Assembly (NCBI GenBank): GCA_033032865.1 | Contig: JAWHQI010000004.1 | Location: 19,202,001 to 19,266,000, forward strand | Reading direction: 5' to 3' | Length of the DNA stretch: 64,000 bases | Origin: Dactylorhiza incarnata | Taxonomy: Eukaryota > Streptophyta > Magnoliopsida > Asparagales > Orchidaceae | Shown here: one piece after another, positions 1 to 9,365 of the stretch | Position numbering within the stretch: position 1 is the first letter of the stretch | How the letters are laid out: each line of letters opens with the position of its first letter | The notes under the pieces: model-generated | The model's input: only the letters and a program-made list of their open reading frames with translations | Database searches by the model: none | What the model was told of the DNA's origin: nothing | Made by a program: the position numbers and the translations under genes

Positions 1-1031
1 GGACTCATCAGATACTTTGCTTCTGATTCTGATTCAAGCTTGTTCGTAAAAAAGATGGGGGAGCTTCAGGTCTTGGTGTTGTTATATATTAACGATATGA
101 TCGTAACAGGAAATTTTGAATTGGAGGTAGCTAGACTTCATGTTAAGTTGGCTATCAGATTTAAGATGAAGGACTTGGGTGAGCTCCACCATTTCCTTGG
201 AATCGAAGTGGAGAGGAAAAGGAAGATATGCTTGTATCCCAAAAAGGCTATACAGAACAAATTGTGAAGCAATTCGGCATGGAAGGAGGGAAGAGCAGCT
301 CTACTCCACTGGAGGTTGGTATGATACTTCGATGTGATAAGGGGAAGGTTCTTTCTGATCCTTTGGTGTACCGGGATTTGGTCAGAAGTTTGATATACTT
401 GACAATCACAAGGCCAGATATCTCTTATGCAGTTGGCCAAGTGAGTCGGTTTATGGCAGAGCCTTGGAAACCTCATCTTATGGCAGCTAGGAGCATTCTG
501 AAGTACATAAAGTCCACCTCTGATTTGGGTCTCTTCTATGGGAAGGACTCGGGCTTTTGCTTGCATGGATACATGGATGCTGATTTTGGAGGAGATTTAG
601 ATGATTGGAGATCCAACTCTAGATAAGTCTTTATGACAGGCTCTACAGTTATATCATGGTGCAGTAAGAAGCAGGATTATGTGTGTGTCTCCACTACAGA
701 AGTGGAGTACAAAGCTTCGGCTTTGGAAGCTCAAGAATTCATCTGGCTTAGGAGGCTTGTGGAGGACATTCATGGGGAGGTGCGAGGTCCTACTTTTCTT
801 CGTGGTGACAATGAGAGTGCCTTCACACTGGTGAACAATCCAGTTTGTCATGCGTGAACCAAGCATATAGAGATTCAACATCATTTCATTTGGGAGAAGG
901 TGTTGGAGGGATCTCTTATGGTTGAGCATGTGCAGAGCAAGGATAATGTCGCAGACATCTTTACGAAGCCATTGTCGAAGGGACCATTTAATCGATTGAG
1001 CAGTTTACTTGGGCTAACTTCCACTTCCCAC
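1..1031 (+). pseudogene. Ty1/copia pol remnant: RT C-terminal part and RNase H
   Basis: This is the end of a copia polyprotein that enters from the left edge. The RT active site is at 85-96 and reads Tyr-Ile-Asn-Asp where family members have Tyr-Val-Asp-Asp, so the first catalytic Asp is replaced by Asn (codon 91-93). LGELHHFLGIEV follows, then a frameshift near 230-260. The frame continues with SLIYLTITRPDISYAVG (228-626), a stop at 624-626, then SWCSKKQDYV and the RNase H motif GDNESAF (633-857), a stop at 855-857, and ADIFTKPLSKG at about 949-980, the usual copia C-terminus. The damage makes it inactive. It belongs with the polypurine tract and LTR that follow. Confidence 0.93.
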
Positions 1032-1034
1032 TTC

Positions 1035-1043
1035 AAGGGGGAG
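1035..1043 (+). other. Polypurine tract of the left copia element
   Basis: AAGGGGGAG lies directly before the TG of the LTR. It primes plus-strand DNA synthesis in LTR retrotransposons and fixes the LTR start. Confidence 0.85.
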
Positions 1044-2316
1044 TGTTGAATTTTTGAAGTGTAAGTGGAAGGTCGGGCGGTCTGATTATGGAGACCACAA
1101 AGCTTGGGCAGTCTGCTGGATCTCGGTTGTGGCGAACAAGTTCAGTTAGCCAGATATGTTGAGTATTCGCAGAGCCCGACCGGTCTGCCTTTGGCGACCG
1201 CAGAGTCCATGTGGTTTGTGTGTGCTTAGTATTGGCGATCTGATTTGGTTTGCTATTTGTGCCCAAGTATTCCTATTCTGGTTGAGACCGGGCAGTCTGG
1301 TACTTGAGTTTGCTCAGGCGATCTATATGAGCTCACTCTGGCAGTCTGTTCTTGGTTTGGTCAGATGTTCATATGGTGCTGCTCTTGTAAGAGACAAGGC
1401 GGTCTACCGAGTTAATTTTGGTAAGCTGTCTTGGACAGTTTTGCTCATGTAATAATTGGTCTTTTTATGACTGCACGGTCTGGTTTTGGTGACCGCACGT
1501 CCTAATATGGGAGGTGTTTGTATCTCTTATGGGCGGTGACGACATCTGTTTGTTTGCCTATAAATAGAGGTGTAGGGGTAGTCATTCGTATGTAAGAACG
1601 ATAAGAACTAAAGTTTGGATTGATTGTGCTGGTCTCGTTTTTTGAGGTCGTGTGGGTTGAATTTTGTTGACCAGTTTGTTGTGTTCGCATGTTAGGTGGC
1701 CAGTAGTTTCCGTCAGCTTTCTTCCTATCTTTCCAGCTTTGAATAACCAGCTCACCAGCGATCTCGTCTGGGTGGTCTGCAGTTTATAGTTATTCATCTA
1801 CTTTGCAGCAGACTCAGTTGATCAGGAGACCTTCAGTGGTCAAGAAGTCTTGTGTTACGGTCTTGCAACAGTGAGCAGTTCTTCTTCTTCTATTCGTGGG
1901 ATACTTCTGTGATCTTGTGACCGTGCAGCCTGGGCGATCTAGAAGTGCGGGCAAGGTGTTGTTTTCATTAGTTCAATAAGAAGCAGATTGTGAGGTCTGT
2001 GATTGGCGGCCTGATAGATTGCAGGTCAGCGACCTATGCTATTCGCGCGGTCTTAGGGAAGCCGACGATCTTGCTAGGTTCGAGCTGTTTGCGCGGTCTC
2101 AGATATTTTATCCACCAGAAGCTTATTTTGTTGTTTGTGCTTCTCATCTATGTTTTCTCTTATAAATCATGTTTCGCCATGTATGCAACGCATTGTAAAA
2201 AGATAATCAATTTTGCATAAAGATCTTCTTGTCCTTCATTGCCACCGGTTACTTGAATTTAAATTAATTGAAGTCTTCTGTTGTATTGTCTTCGATCCTA
2301 CTCCAAAATTTTAACA
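1044..2316 (+). repeat. 3' LTR of the left copia element
   Basis: The 1,273-bp LTR starts TGTTGAATTTTTG and ends CCAAAATTTTAACA, so its termini are imperfect inverted repeats. U3 (about 1070-1500) is rich in variants of GGTCTG, GGCGATCT and GACCGC. A TATA box is at 1559-1566. The partner 5' LTR lies left of the window, so the TSD (GGGTT at 2317-2321 would be one copy) cannot be tested. The right flank is internal DNA of the minus-strand copia, so this element inserted there. Confidence 0.85.
1559..1566 (+). promoter_or_regulatory. TATA box in left copia LTR
   Basis: TATAAATA within CCTATAAATAGAGG, preceded by the GGTCTG-rich U3; it is the likely start region for the genomic RNA. Confidence 0.7.
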
Positions 2317-2951
2317 GGGTTAAGGTAGCAAGAGACATAGAAAGATATTTTTTTGAGTAAAAGATCAGGCATGATCGAGCTTTTAGAGGAAATGAAATGA
2401 TAAGGAGTTTTTAGCATAAAAATATTCATAGAGATAAATCAGAGTTTTTAGCATAAAAATTAATATTCTTGTTTAGAACAACCAATATAAAGTTTACCAA
2501 GCAAGTCTACCACTTGTTGAAGGAAAGGAATTTTAAGATTCAAGTGATGATACACACAAAAGAAAATACTTTGGATATGCATGAAAGCGCAAGGTAAAAC
2601 ATTATATGGTGTTGATGCGGAAGACTTATAGAAATACAAGAAACATCTTTTTGTAATCATGACTATTCATAAGAAGAAATATGAGCAAAACTCAAAGAGA
2701 AAAGATGTTTTTGTAAATCATTTTTCTTTTAAAATCTTTAAAGATTACAATAAATTAACCAAGCATGAAAGAAAGATATCAAAAAGAGACTACTACAATG
2801 TTATTTTCATTCACAAATTCAAGACATACCAAACATTGTAGAGAGCGTGCTAGGTTATCTAGTGCATTTATATATAAGGAGTATAGAATTAGCATTAGGA
2901 TCCAATACACAGGAGAAGAAGTGTTATGGAAGATAATGATGTGCACATAAG
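2317..2951 (-). mobile_element. Detached 3' noncoding piece of the SIRE-like copia
   Basis: AT-rich DNA with no gene. Read on the minus strand it matches element A from about 12910 to 13370: shared landmarks are GCATGATCGAGCTTTTA, GAAATGATAA.GAG and, at the right end, GATGTGCACATAAGTGT. It is the continuation of 40345-41800, displaced by the Tat element. Bases 2947-2951 (ATAAG) are the left TSD copy of that element. The left end is cut by the copia LTR ending at 2316. Confidence 0.85.
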
Positions 2952-3248
2952 TGTTGAAACTGATTTCTCAGTCTCTTGTGAAGCTCGGGCCCTCAACAAA
3001 TTCAGGGACATCTAGCCCTTACTAGTCCCTCAGAAGGAGCAGACTGTGGACTCGGAAACGGACTAAGACCTTAGTCACAGCAAAGAGGTCCCACCACAAA
3101 CCCGGAAGATCGTTGAGCGCTTCCCCTCCCAAGCCAAAGCTGAGACTTGGGCACCTTGGAGAGCTAGAGAGCTAAGCCAAAGTAACCAAGGGAGAAAGAA
3201 CCTCAGAGAACTGAGATTGGAATCCTCTACCAAGGTGCCCTTTAAGGT

Positions 3249-3258
3249 CTATTTATAG
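3249..3258 (-). promoter_or_regulatory. TATA box in Tat 3' LTR
   Basis: CTATAAATAG on the minus strand. In the other LTR the equivalent at about 39659-39668 is altered to CTATAATTAG. Confidence 0.65.
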
Positions 3259-3617
3259 TTTTTTGTTCGTGGTCTGTTAATAGCGGAATTTCGCCTTTTG
3301 GTTTTACTAAACGCACCCCAATTTGGCCTGCTAACAGCCAAACTCCGCTGTTTGGAAAGGCTAACGGCAGACAACCAGGGGCAAAGGTGTAATTTTGCCT
3401 CCTTAGCCTATGGGCAAATGAGTTGCGAGAAGGCTACTCGCGAGGGCTCCCGCGAGTCGCCCCGCGAGTATGGCTCGCGAAACCCCTCTTAGGCGAGCGC
3501 TCTGCGAAGACTCCGCTCGTGTCTCTTCTGGAGACATCCACCGAGGCCAGGTCTCGCATGTCTTCCTACGAGCTCTGCTTGGCATTGCGTATGTCTACTG
3601 AACTTGCTGGAAGATTG

Positions 3618-3900
3618 AGTTCATCGATCTTAGAAGCAAGTTCTTCGAACTGAGAACGTGACGTTCGTCGAAAGCAGAACGGATTTCGTCGAACGCTGAG
3701 CTGAGTTCGTCGATCTCAACTGAATCTTGACATTCGTCGAATGCAGAACGGATTTCGTCGAATGCTGAGCTGAGTTCGTCGATCTCAACTGAAGCTTGAC
3801 GTTCGTCGAACTTAGAACGGATTTCGCCGAATGCTGAGCTGAGTTCATCGATCTCAACTGAAGCTTGGCGTTCGTAGAACGCAGAACGGGTTTCGTCTGT
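3618..3900 (-). repeat. 69-bp tandem repeat with TTCGTCGAA motifs in Tat LTR
   Basis: GAGTTCGTCGATCTCAACTGA recurs at 3703, 3772 and 3841 (exactly 69 bp apart), with a longer first unit from 3618. Each unit has several TTCGTCGAA or TTCGTCGAT sites. Because 69 is divisible by three the array stays open on the minus strand as a 23-residue repeat, but I see no sign that this is a gene. The copy in the split LTR is at about 40025-40310. Confidence 0.85.
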
Positions 3901-3930
3901 CCATCTACTGGCGAATATCGGGGTTGTACA

Positions 3931-3948
3931 AAATCCCCGCTCTTTGCC
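3931..3948 (-). other. Polypurine tract of the Tat element
   Basis: The minus strand reads GGCAAAGAGCGGGGATTT directly before the 3' LTR. Its position confirms minus-strand orientation. Confidence 0.7.
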
Positions 3949-4045
3949 AGATTATTCAAAGCTCGCAAAGAATCATCCAACCCCGGATGTTCGCCGGTGA
4001 CTGCTGATCTGTCAGGAATCTTTTTCGTGGGTCCCACCCCAAAGC

Positions 4046-4053
4046 TATAAATA
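4046..4053 (+). promoter_or_regulatory. TATA box of antisense gene I
   Basis: TATAAATA lies 69 bp before the ATG of antisense gene I and about 115 bp inside the LTR border, facing against gag-pol. A pyrimidine-rich leader follows. Confidence 0.6.
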
Positions 4054-4121
4054 TTACCCGAGCCGGGGTGGCGCGCGCCATTAATCTCCCTTATTCTGCC
4101 AATTACTGTACCTGCCCAAGA

Positions 4122-5348
4122 ATGCCTCTTTCCAAAGAACTCCAGGCCCGCCTGAGGGCATCCAAGGAGGGCGAGCTCTCCACCATGGACAACGCCGCCT
4201 CCTGGATGACTCGCTAGAACCCTCCCCTTGCGCCTGCGATGAAAAAAGCGAAGCTGATTCGCTTACCCCCAGGGGGGATAAGACCGTACAGCTGGACTCT
4301 TCTCCTGACGACCGACCCGCTGAAAAGGTAACATTCTTCCTTACCTATTCCTTCAATTTTTCTAACCCCCGCCTGATCGCAGGATCTGCCCCTGCCGATC
4401 AGGACGCGGGTGGAGGCTTAACCGAGACCCGTCTCGATCCTCCAGTGAGGAATGATCTTGTTGATGGAGAAACCGCTGGTAAGTGCCTTGATTCCACAAA
4501 ACTAGATTGGTTTTCTACCAGAACGCTCTCATTTTTCCCTCTTATAGTCTCTCCTCGCGCGACTCAGGATCGTTCGAGCTCGCGACCCCAGACATCGGTC
4601 CCCTCCCCCCCCCCCCCCCCCCTCCCCCCCGACACAACCATTAACACCCCTGGATTCAATCTCTTGAGGGGGGAGGGTTTTGGTGGCTCGCAACCTGCCC
4701 CGACGGCTCACGCCAGCGACGTGACGCGGCTCGGTGGTCATGGGAAGTCTGCCTCGCTTTCCTTCGCGACTCTCTTCCAAGGCCGGCCTACAACTTCTCC
4801 CCCGCTTACAGGTAATTGTTTCTGCCGCATTTGTTGAGTTGTTACTCTCCATGTTAGTCTCTCCCACGGTTAACGATGTCTGGATTTGCTCGCAGGTGAT
4901 TCTGAGACTCTCCCCTCCGACTCTGACTTTGGGTAGGAAGAGATGTCGCCTCTCCCCTTGCCGGATCAGATGGATGACTTCTTGGGCAACCCGCGGGATC
5001 CCGAGGCCATGAAGAAGCGGACCTCAAAATTATTTCAGAAGCAAGGGTGAATGCTGCGAGATCTTCACCTCCATGCGAGGAGGGACCGGGAAGTTGTCGG
5101 GGAGTGGCATGCCGCCTTGCTGGATGAGTGTGCGCGGCTCCGCACCGAGCTGCCGGAAGACATTGGCGAGACGGCGACTTCCACCGGGACACATGTCGTG
5201 CGGCTGAACGATTACGCCCGCCTGATCCAACGCGAGGCTAGCTCGCTAAATGCGTATCATTACCCTAGGATCCCGCCAAGATCTGGAGTGCGAGGTCGTG
5301 GCCGGTGGAAATGGCTACGCTACTCATTTCACCCGCACTCTTTTTTAG
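4122..5348 (+). pseudogene. Tat antisense gene I (unknown function, spliced, broken)
   Basis: It runs opposite to gag-pol. ATG 4122-4124 has A at -3. The first 31 codons run into a stop at 4215; a frameshift near 4200 leads into a frame open through EPSPCACDEKSEADSL. Two clear introns keep the frame: 4479-4547 (GTAAGT...TATAG, 69 nt) and 4812-4895 (GTAATT...GCAG, 84 nt); a weaker one is possible at 4328-4382. The central part is Ser/Pro rich with an 18-base C run at 4605-4622. After the second intron the frame has an amber codon at 4934 and a TGA at 5048, and encodes a helical charged tail (MKKRTSKLFQKQG, LLDECARLRTELPED). A frameshift near 5270 leads to the likely end at 5346-5348. I know no family for it. 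The C-terminus resembles a coiled coil, as in antisense gene II. Confidence 0.6.
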
Positions 5349-5690
5349 CTCGGCAAACCCCTCCGTAATATTCGAATATTTGCTAAAATTTGCCAGACTA
5401 TCTCGCGAACATTTCTCTTTTCATTATTAATCATTTCTCGCCTGCTCCTGGGGCTCTTGCGAACTTACTGGTCGTTGTAATATATTTGCTTGTGATGCTC
5501 GCTTTTTCTTATCTCAGTTAATTTAGTCAGTTATTTCAGTTGTTTCTGCTTGGAGATTACGCTTATTTTAATCCTGTACAGTGGTCTCGCTCGCTAACAT
5601 ACCTAATTTTTTAACGAGCTCTCGCGCCATATGGGGTTTTGCCTAACCGCACCCCCATCGCTTCAACTTCTTTCCCGCACTTTTTATTTT
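5349..5690. other. Spacer between the two antisense genes
   Basis: No open frame of note. T-rich DNA, plausibly the 3' end of antisense gene I followed by the promoter of antisense gene II. Confidence 0.5.
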
Positions 5691-5700
5691 CTATAAATAG
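5691..5700 (+). promoter_or_regulatory. TATA box and CT-rich leader of antisense gene II
   Basis: CTATAAATAG is 116 bp before the ATG at 5816. Between them lies a strongly CT-rich leader (about 5740-5805), as in many plant 5' untranslated regions. It faces opposite to gag-pol. Confidence 0.7.
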
Positions 5701-5815
5701 GTTCCAGCGTTGATCCCACCTACCGCATTTAACTCCAGCTCTTCTCTTCCCTCCGCTTGCGAGATCTCGCGCTCTCTCTTTCTCACTTTCTTCTTCTTCT
5801 TCGCAGGTCTCAGCG

Positions 5816-6550
5816 ATGGTGGGTGACGCAAGCGAGGTCGAAGGTCGGTTGAAGTGCGCCCTGGCCTTCTCCGATCACACATTCTTCCACAGCAACTTGA
5901 TAGAAGAGGAATATCTCACCGCGGTCGCCGATTTCATCCCACTGGGGTTCTCTGCCCGTTGCCCTAGCGAGGAGGACGTGATTAACGTACCCCTGCCGGA
6001 CGAACTCGCCATCCCGATAGCCCACTTCGGGGTCCGCCTGCGCTTGCCTCTGTGGCTAGAGGTCCGCCAGGTACTCCTTGATCTCGCATAATTTTACCTT
6101 TTCGTATTTTGAGGCTCTTGCTCGCTTCTTAGAGACCTCGCGATGTTTCTTTGCCAGGTATTAAAACATTAGGGTGTAATACTGGCCAGCTGACCCCCAA
6201 CGCCATGACAGTCATTGTCGCGTTCGCCTGCTATATGCGAGAGGAACGCATCGAGTTCAGTTTACCGGTCTTCCGGAAACTATTCTCCTTCAGGGCCTAC
6301 AAGGATGGTACCGCCTACTTCGTGGGATCGGGGCCCAAGGTCGGCGAGACCGTCAACAAGAGCCATTACTGGGATCTTAAGTTCCTGTTCGTCCAGGGGA
6401 ACTTCGGCAACGTTCCTTTCTCGCCAATCCAACACGGCGAGAGCACCTACCAGCCCCCGGCTCTCGGCGGTCACGATGCTGCCCTGTTCCAGTTCTTCAA
6501 CAAGAAGAACTTCGAGGTGGCGCATCTCCGCTGAAACCTCGACTCGCTAC
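5816..6550 (+). pseudogene. Tat antisense gene II, 5' half: Transposase_28-like protein
   Basis: Exon 1 (5816-6070, 85 codons) starts MVGDASEVEGRL and contains VPLPDELAIPIAHFGVRLRLP, the start of the PF04195 'putative gypsy type transposon' domain. Intron 6071-6157 (GT...TTTGCCAG, 87 nt) keeps phase. Exon 2 holds an in-frame TAG (6170-6172) and a one-base shift, then GQLTPNAMTVIVAFACY, FRKLFSFRAYKDG and a tryptophan-containing segment, which fit the domain. A TGA follows at 6532-6534 before element A splits the gene. Despite the Pfam name no transposase activity is known for this family. Such genes occur as antisense accessory ORFs in Tat elements. It is a pseudogene here. Confidence 0.85.
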
Positions 6551-6853
6551 TGTTGGAGCTTGCTTTCCGCATCTCTTGGTTTGAGAATAACAAATACCGT
6601 GTTGTATTTGATCTAGTCTTTTGTGTGTTTATAGTGGCCAGGTTGTATAGGTTCAATGAGGAGACAAGTCCTCGTTCATGGGCATGATCCGAGAACGACA
6701 AGTCTCAGGTTGGATGAATTTTGTGTACTGATCTTAAAATGGCCATAACTTTCAATCCAGGAAGAGTTACGGAATGTGCCACCCCATTTCGGAGATGAGA
6801 ACGACTCAATCTACAGTCAAGAGAAGTTTCGGATGGCAAAAATGAAGAGGAGA

Positions 6854-7130
6854 TGTCGCCCAGGCGACAGTCACTGTCGCCTAGGCGACAGTCAATGTCG
6901 CCCAGGCGACAGTCAATGTCGCCCAGGCGACAGCAGAGAAGTTACAACTACTTTCCCCCACGGCAGCACGACGAAAAGCAGTTTTGAGATGTCGGAAATC
7001 CGACATCGATGTCGCCCAGGCGACAGCTCGACGGTTACACCAACTGCCCACGACTCCACCCACGACGGCACACCAGCGGCAATTTAGCGCTGTCGGAAAA
7101 TTCCGACAGTCACTGTCGGAAATTCCGACA
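6854..7130 (+). repeat. Phased palindrome array in element A U3
   Basis: TGTCGCCYAGGCGACA (stem 7, centre 2) starts at 6854, 6875, 6896 and 6917, each exactly 21 bp after the last; a fifth starts at 7010. TGTCGG...CCGACA palindromes with 4-, 6- and 5-base centres start at 6990, 7091 and 7114. The 3' LTR copy is at about 14053-14330 and minus-strand copies lie in element C. Confidence 0.9.
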
Positions 7131-7139
7131 GCGATTTTC

Positions 7140-7147
7140 TATAAATT
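7140..7147 (+). promoter_or_regulatory. TATA box in element A LTR
   Basis: TATAAATT directly after the palindrome array. The same arrangement occurs in the 3' LTR (about 14339-14346) and both LTRs of element C. Confidence 0.7.
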
Positions 7148-7401
7148 GACACCTTCTGTTCGTGCATTTCAACCACTAAAGATTCTAAGTCCCTTCCTGA
7201 GTGCATTCCATCCAGAGAGCTCCAGAACCTCATGAACTCCCATTTATGCTGAGAAGGTTTGAAATTGAAGACGAGATCGGACGCGCTTCTACATCAAGGA
7301 TTATCTCGAGGCTTCAACCTTCCTTTCAAAGATCTGAATTTCTAGGGAGTTCTTATTTTATCTTGTATTTTCATTTATATACATTTTACTTTGTATTGGT
7401 A

Positions 7402-7545
7402 GGGAAAATCGCTTCCTTGTGCGGAGCGTCTAAGTCCTTGCGTGGCTTAGGGGAAAATCGCTTCCTTGTGCGGAGCGTCCAAGTCCTTGCGTGGCTTGGT
7501 GGGAAATCGTGGCCTTGTGTGCTACGTCTAGATCTTGGGAAGATC
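7402..7545 (+). repeat. 49-bp tandem repeat in transcribed part of element A LTR
   Basis: GGGAAAATCGCTTCCTTG begins at 7402 and 7451, with a diverged third copy from 7501. All four LTRs of A and C have it. It lies within a frame of about 100 codons (from an ATG at 7246) that is open in all four LTRs; I do not call that a gene. Confidence 0.85.
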
Positions 7546-7911
7546 TAGAGGATAGGCTTGGGCTTGGTCTAGGGAGAGACAAGTGATAGCCTTCCGATCC
7601 TTGGGAGAAGCATTGGTAAACAAAAAGAAATTTACATTTGTACGCCTCCGATTTCTAGCGATATAGAAATCAAATTTATGTAAACACTTTTTCATATATA
7701 TAATCATGTCTCTTTTGTGTTTACTTGATTTGTATCATTTGGCGTAATCTCTATTATATTGTGTTCTAAGTTTTCAATTCTAAATCTAAATTGTTTATTT
7801 CAATCTCCTTCATTATAAAACAATTTAGTAATTATCTTGAAAATTATAGAAAGAATTTTATTCTCTTATTCACCCCCCCCCCCCTCTAAGGGCGCCGTAA
7901 GATCCAACAAT

Positions 7912-7922
7912 TGGTATCAGAG
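7912..7922 (+). other. Primer binding site (tRNA-iMet) of element A
   Basis: TGGTATCAGAG, two bases after the 5' LTR, matches the 3' end of plant initiator-Met tRNA. Confidence 0.9.
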
Positions 7923-7958
7923 GAAGGTTATTCCAAATCGGCTTAACAACCGGGAATA

Positions 7959-9365
7959 ATGGCGTCTCTTGATCATGATCTCGCTTCTACTAGTGGGGAA
8001 AATTTTAATATAAATGAAAAAATATTATCACCACCTTTATTTATGGGCAAAAATTTTAAAGGGTGGAAAATATTAATGAAAAATTTTCTTAAGGCCTTAG
8101 ATGAAAAAGTTTGGAATATTACTATTAAAAAGCCATCTAGCGTACTAACTAGAAACGAAATTATTTTAAATGCAAAATCTATGAATAGTATATTTTGTGC
8201 GTTAGACCAAAATATTTTCAAACTTATTTATACTTTACCTACCGCATATGAAATTTGGAGTTTTCTTGAAAGAACTTATGATTCTCCTTCTACAGGTACA
8301 GAACATTCACAAGAACCGGAGAATATGCAAGCCTATGCAAATATTCAAGAAAGCTACACAAAGGATGGATCCATAGAATGCTCATCAAGCGGAAAGGATG
8401 ATGGACACTCTTGTTTGGAAGAGGAAGATGAAGAAGACAACGTCACAATATTGGACTCAGTTGATGGCAAAACATCAAGCAAAAGAGAAGACAGAAACTA
8501 TAGCAAGGTAAGAAAATCTAAATCTTCTCTTTTAGTAAAAAATTCTATTTCTACATCTCGTATGCTTAAAATTGCTAAACGTAAAATTTTAAAGTTAAAA
8601 ATTGCTAATTCCAAATTACGTTTAGAAAATAAATCTTTAAAAGCAAACGATAATGTAGAATCAAATATTGATGTGTTAAATTATCTATCATGGTCTTTAA
8701 TTAAAAATGTTAAATCTTGTTTTGATTATAATTCTTTTAAAGAAGAACTCAAGGTTTTAGAAAAAGGACTTTTAATTTCAAAAGAGCATAATGAAAAATT
8801 GATAAAAGAAAATGATAACTTAAAGGATAAACTAGAATCATTAAAAATGTTTATTCAAAAATTTTCATATAATGAAAAATCTCTTTTTTCTAGTTTATCA
8901 ACTTTTCAAAAGTCTAAAAACTTAACTTCATATTATAAGAGTAGGTATATAAGAAAGAGTGGAAATGAAAATCATCTCAATAATGACCAATCACTTAAAA
9001 CATATTGTAACCCACTCTTTCAAAAATCACTTCTAAAGAAAGACAATCACTCTTATAAAATTTCAAACAATCCATATAATAAAAATCATTATGATTATCA
9101 ACATCAAGCTATTTTGAAAAATAATTTAAATAAACATAAACATCCAATGAATTATTTTTCAAACAATTCACATAATCATTATATGGATTTAAGTGATAAA
9201 CAACCAATGTATGAATGGAGACCCATAAAGAAAAATGACATATCAACATTAATTAAAAAGGCTCATTCATCATTAACTTCTCAAAAGCCTACACGATGTA
9301 TTTGGGTACCCAAAGGAACCATCCCACATGGTCAACTTTGGATACCTAAATCTCTTACTCATTAG
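7959..9365 (+). CDS. gag: Gag-derived protein of pol-less copia element A (468 aa)
   Basis: The first ATG after the PBS gives MASLDHDLAS. Residues 25-115 match the start of a plant copia Gag: PPLFMGKNFKGWKILMKNFL (DUF4219-like), then ALDQNIFKLIYTLPTAYEIW, the start of UBN2. The rest of UBN2 and the CCHC knuckle are absent; the text jumps at about residue 115 to a Ser/Asp/Glu-rich stretch, so about 200 residues look deleted compared with family members. Residues 190-300 are Lys/Leu/Glu rich and likely coiled coil (SKLRLENKSL, LIKENDNLKDKLE). A basic Asn/His-rich tail ends in IWVPKGTIPHGQLWIP, the motif that precedes protease in the SIRE lineage, then a stop. Element C keeps the same ORF, so it may still make a particle protein. 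Confidence 0.88.
   Translation: MASLDHDLASTSGENFNINEKILSPPLFMGKNFKGWKILMKNFLKALDEKVWNITIKKPSSVLTRNEIILNAKSMNSIFCALDQNIFKLIYTLPTAYEIWSFLERTYDSPSTGTEHSQEPENMQAYANIQESYTKDGSIECSSSGKDDGHSCLEEEDEEDNVTILDSVDGKTSSKREDRNYSKVRKSKSSLLVKNSISTSRMLKIAKRKILKLKIANSKLRLENKSLKANDNVESNIDVLNYLSWSLIKNVKSCFDYNSFKEELKVLEKGLLISKEHNEKLIKENDNLKDKLESLKMFIQKFSYNEKSLFSSLSTFQKSKNLTSYYKSRYIRKSGNENHLNNDQSLKTYCNPLFQKSLLKKDNHSYKISNNPYNKNHYDYQHQAILKNNLNKHKHPMNYFSNNSHNHYMDLSDKQPMYEWRPIKKNDISTLIKKAHSSLTSQKPTRCIWVPKGTIPHGQLWIPKSLTH

Larger units (their letters stand above)
2952..3930 (-). repeat. 3' LTR of the Tat element
   Basis: 979 bp. On the plus strand it begins TGTTGAAAC and ends GGTTGTACA. It aligns throughout with the split 5' LTR. 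It keeps the junction CCCTTTAAGG intact at 3238-3247, the exact site where element B entered the other LTR. It contains CTCGCGAG-type repeats (about 3425-3485) and a 69-bp array (3618-3900) upstream of the TATA box in the element's sense. Confidence 0.9.
6551..7909 (+). repeat. 5' LTR of element A
   Basis: U3 contains eight short palindromes (6854-7130), then the TATA box (7140-7147), then a 49-bp tandem repeat in the transcribed part. It ends with a C run (about 7872-7884) and CTCTAAGGGCGCC before ATCCAACA. The C run is longer here than in the 3' LTR, which fits slippage. Confidence 0.95.

Noticed and set aside
1..10. GGACTCATCA equals the plus-strand end of the B/D LTR family
   Set aside because: The bases are part of a continuous copia coding frame (preceding SSLFVKK), so the match is chance.
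3630..4037. Minus-strand open frame of 135 codons with a 23-residue repeat
   Set aside because: It is the 69-bp LTR array, whose length is a multiple of three; it crosses the LTR border and has no family match.
6854..6936. CRISPR-like repeat array
   Set aside because: Plant nuclear DNA, palindromes with 5-base spacers, no unique spacers of CRISPR size.
6776..7087. Open frames over the palindrome array (both strands, all four LTR copies)
   Set aside because: The 21-bp repeats are a multiple of three and create open frames; they lie upstream of TATA.
7246..7548. Frame of about 100 codons in the transcribed part of the A/C LTRs
   Set aside because: Open in all four LTRs, but these are so similar that this is expected; an upstream short frame precedes it and no domain is seen.
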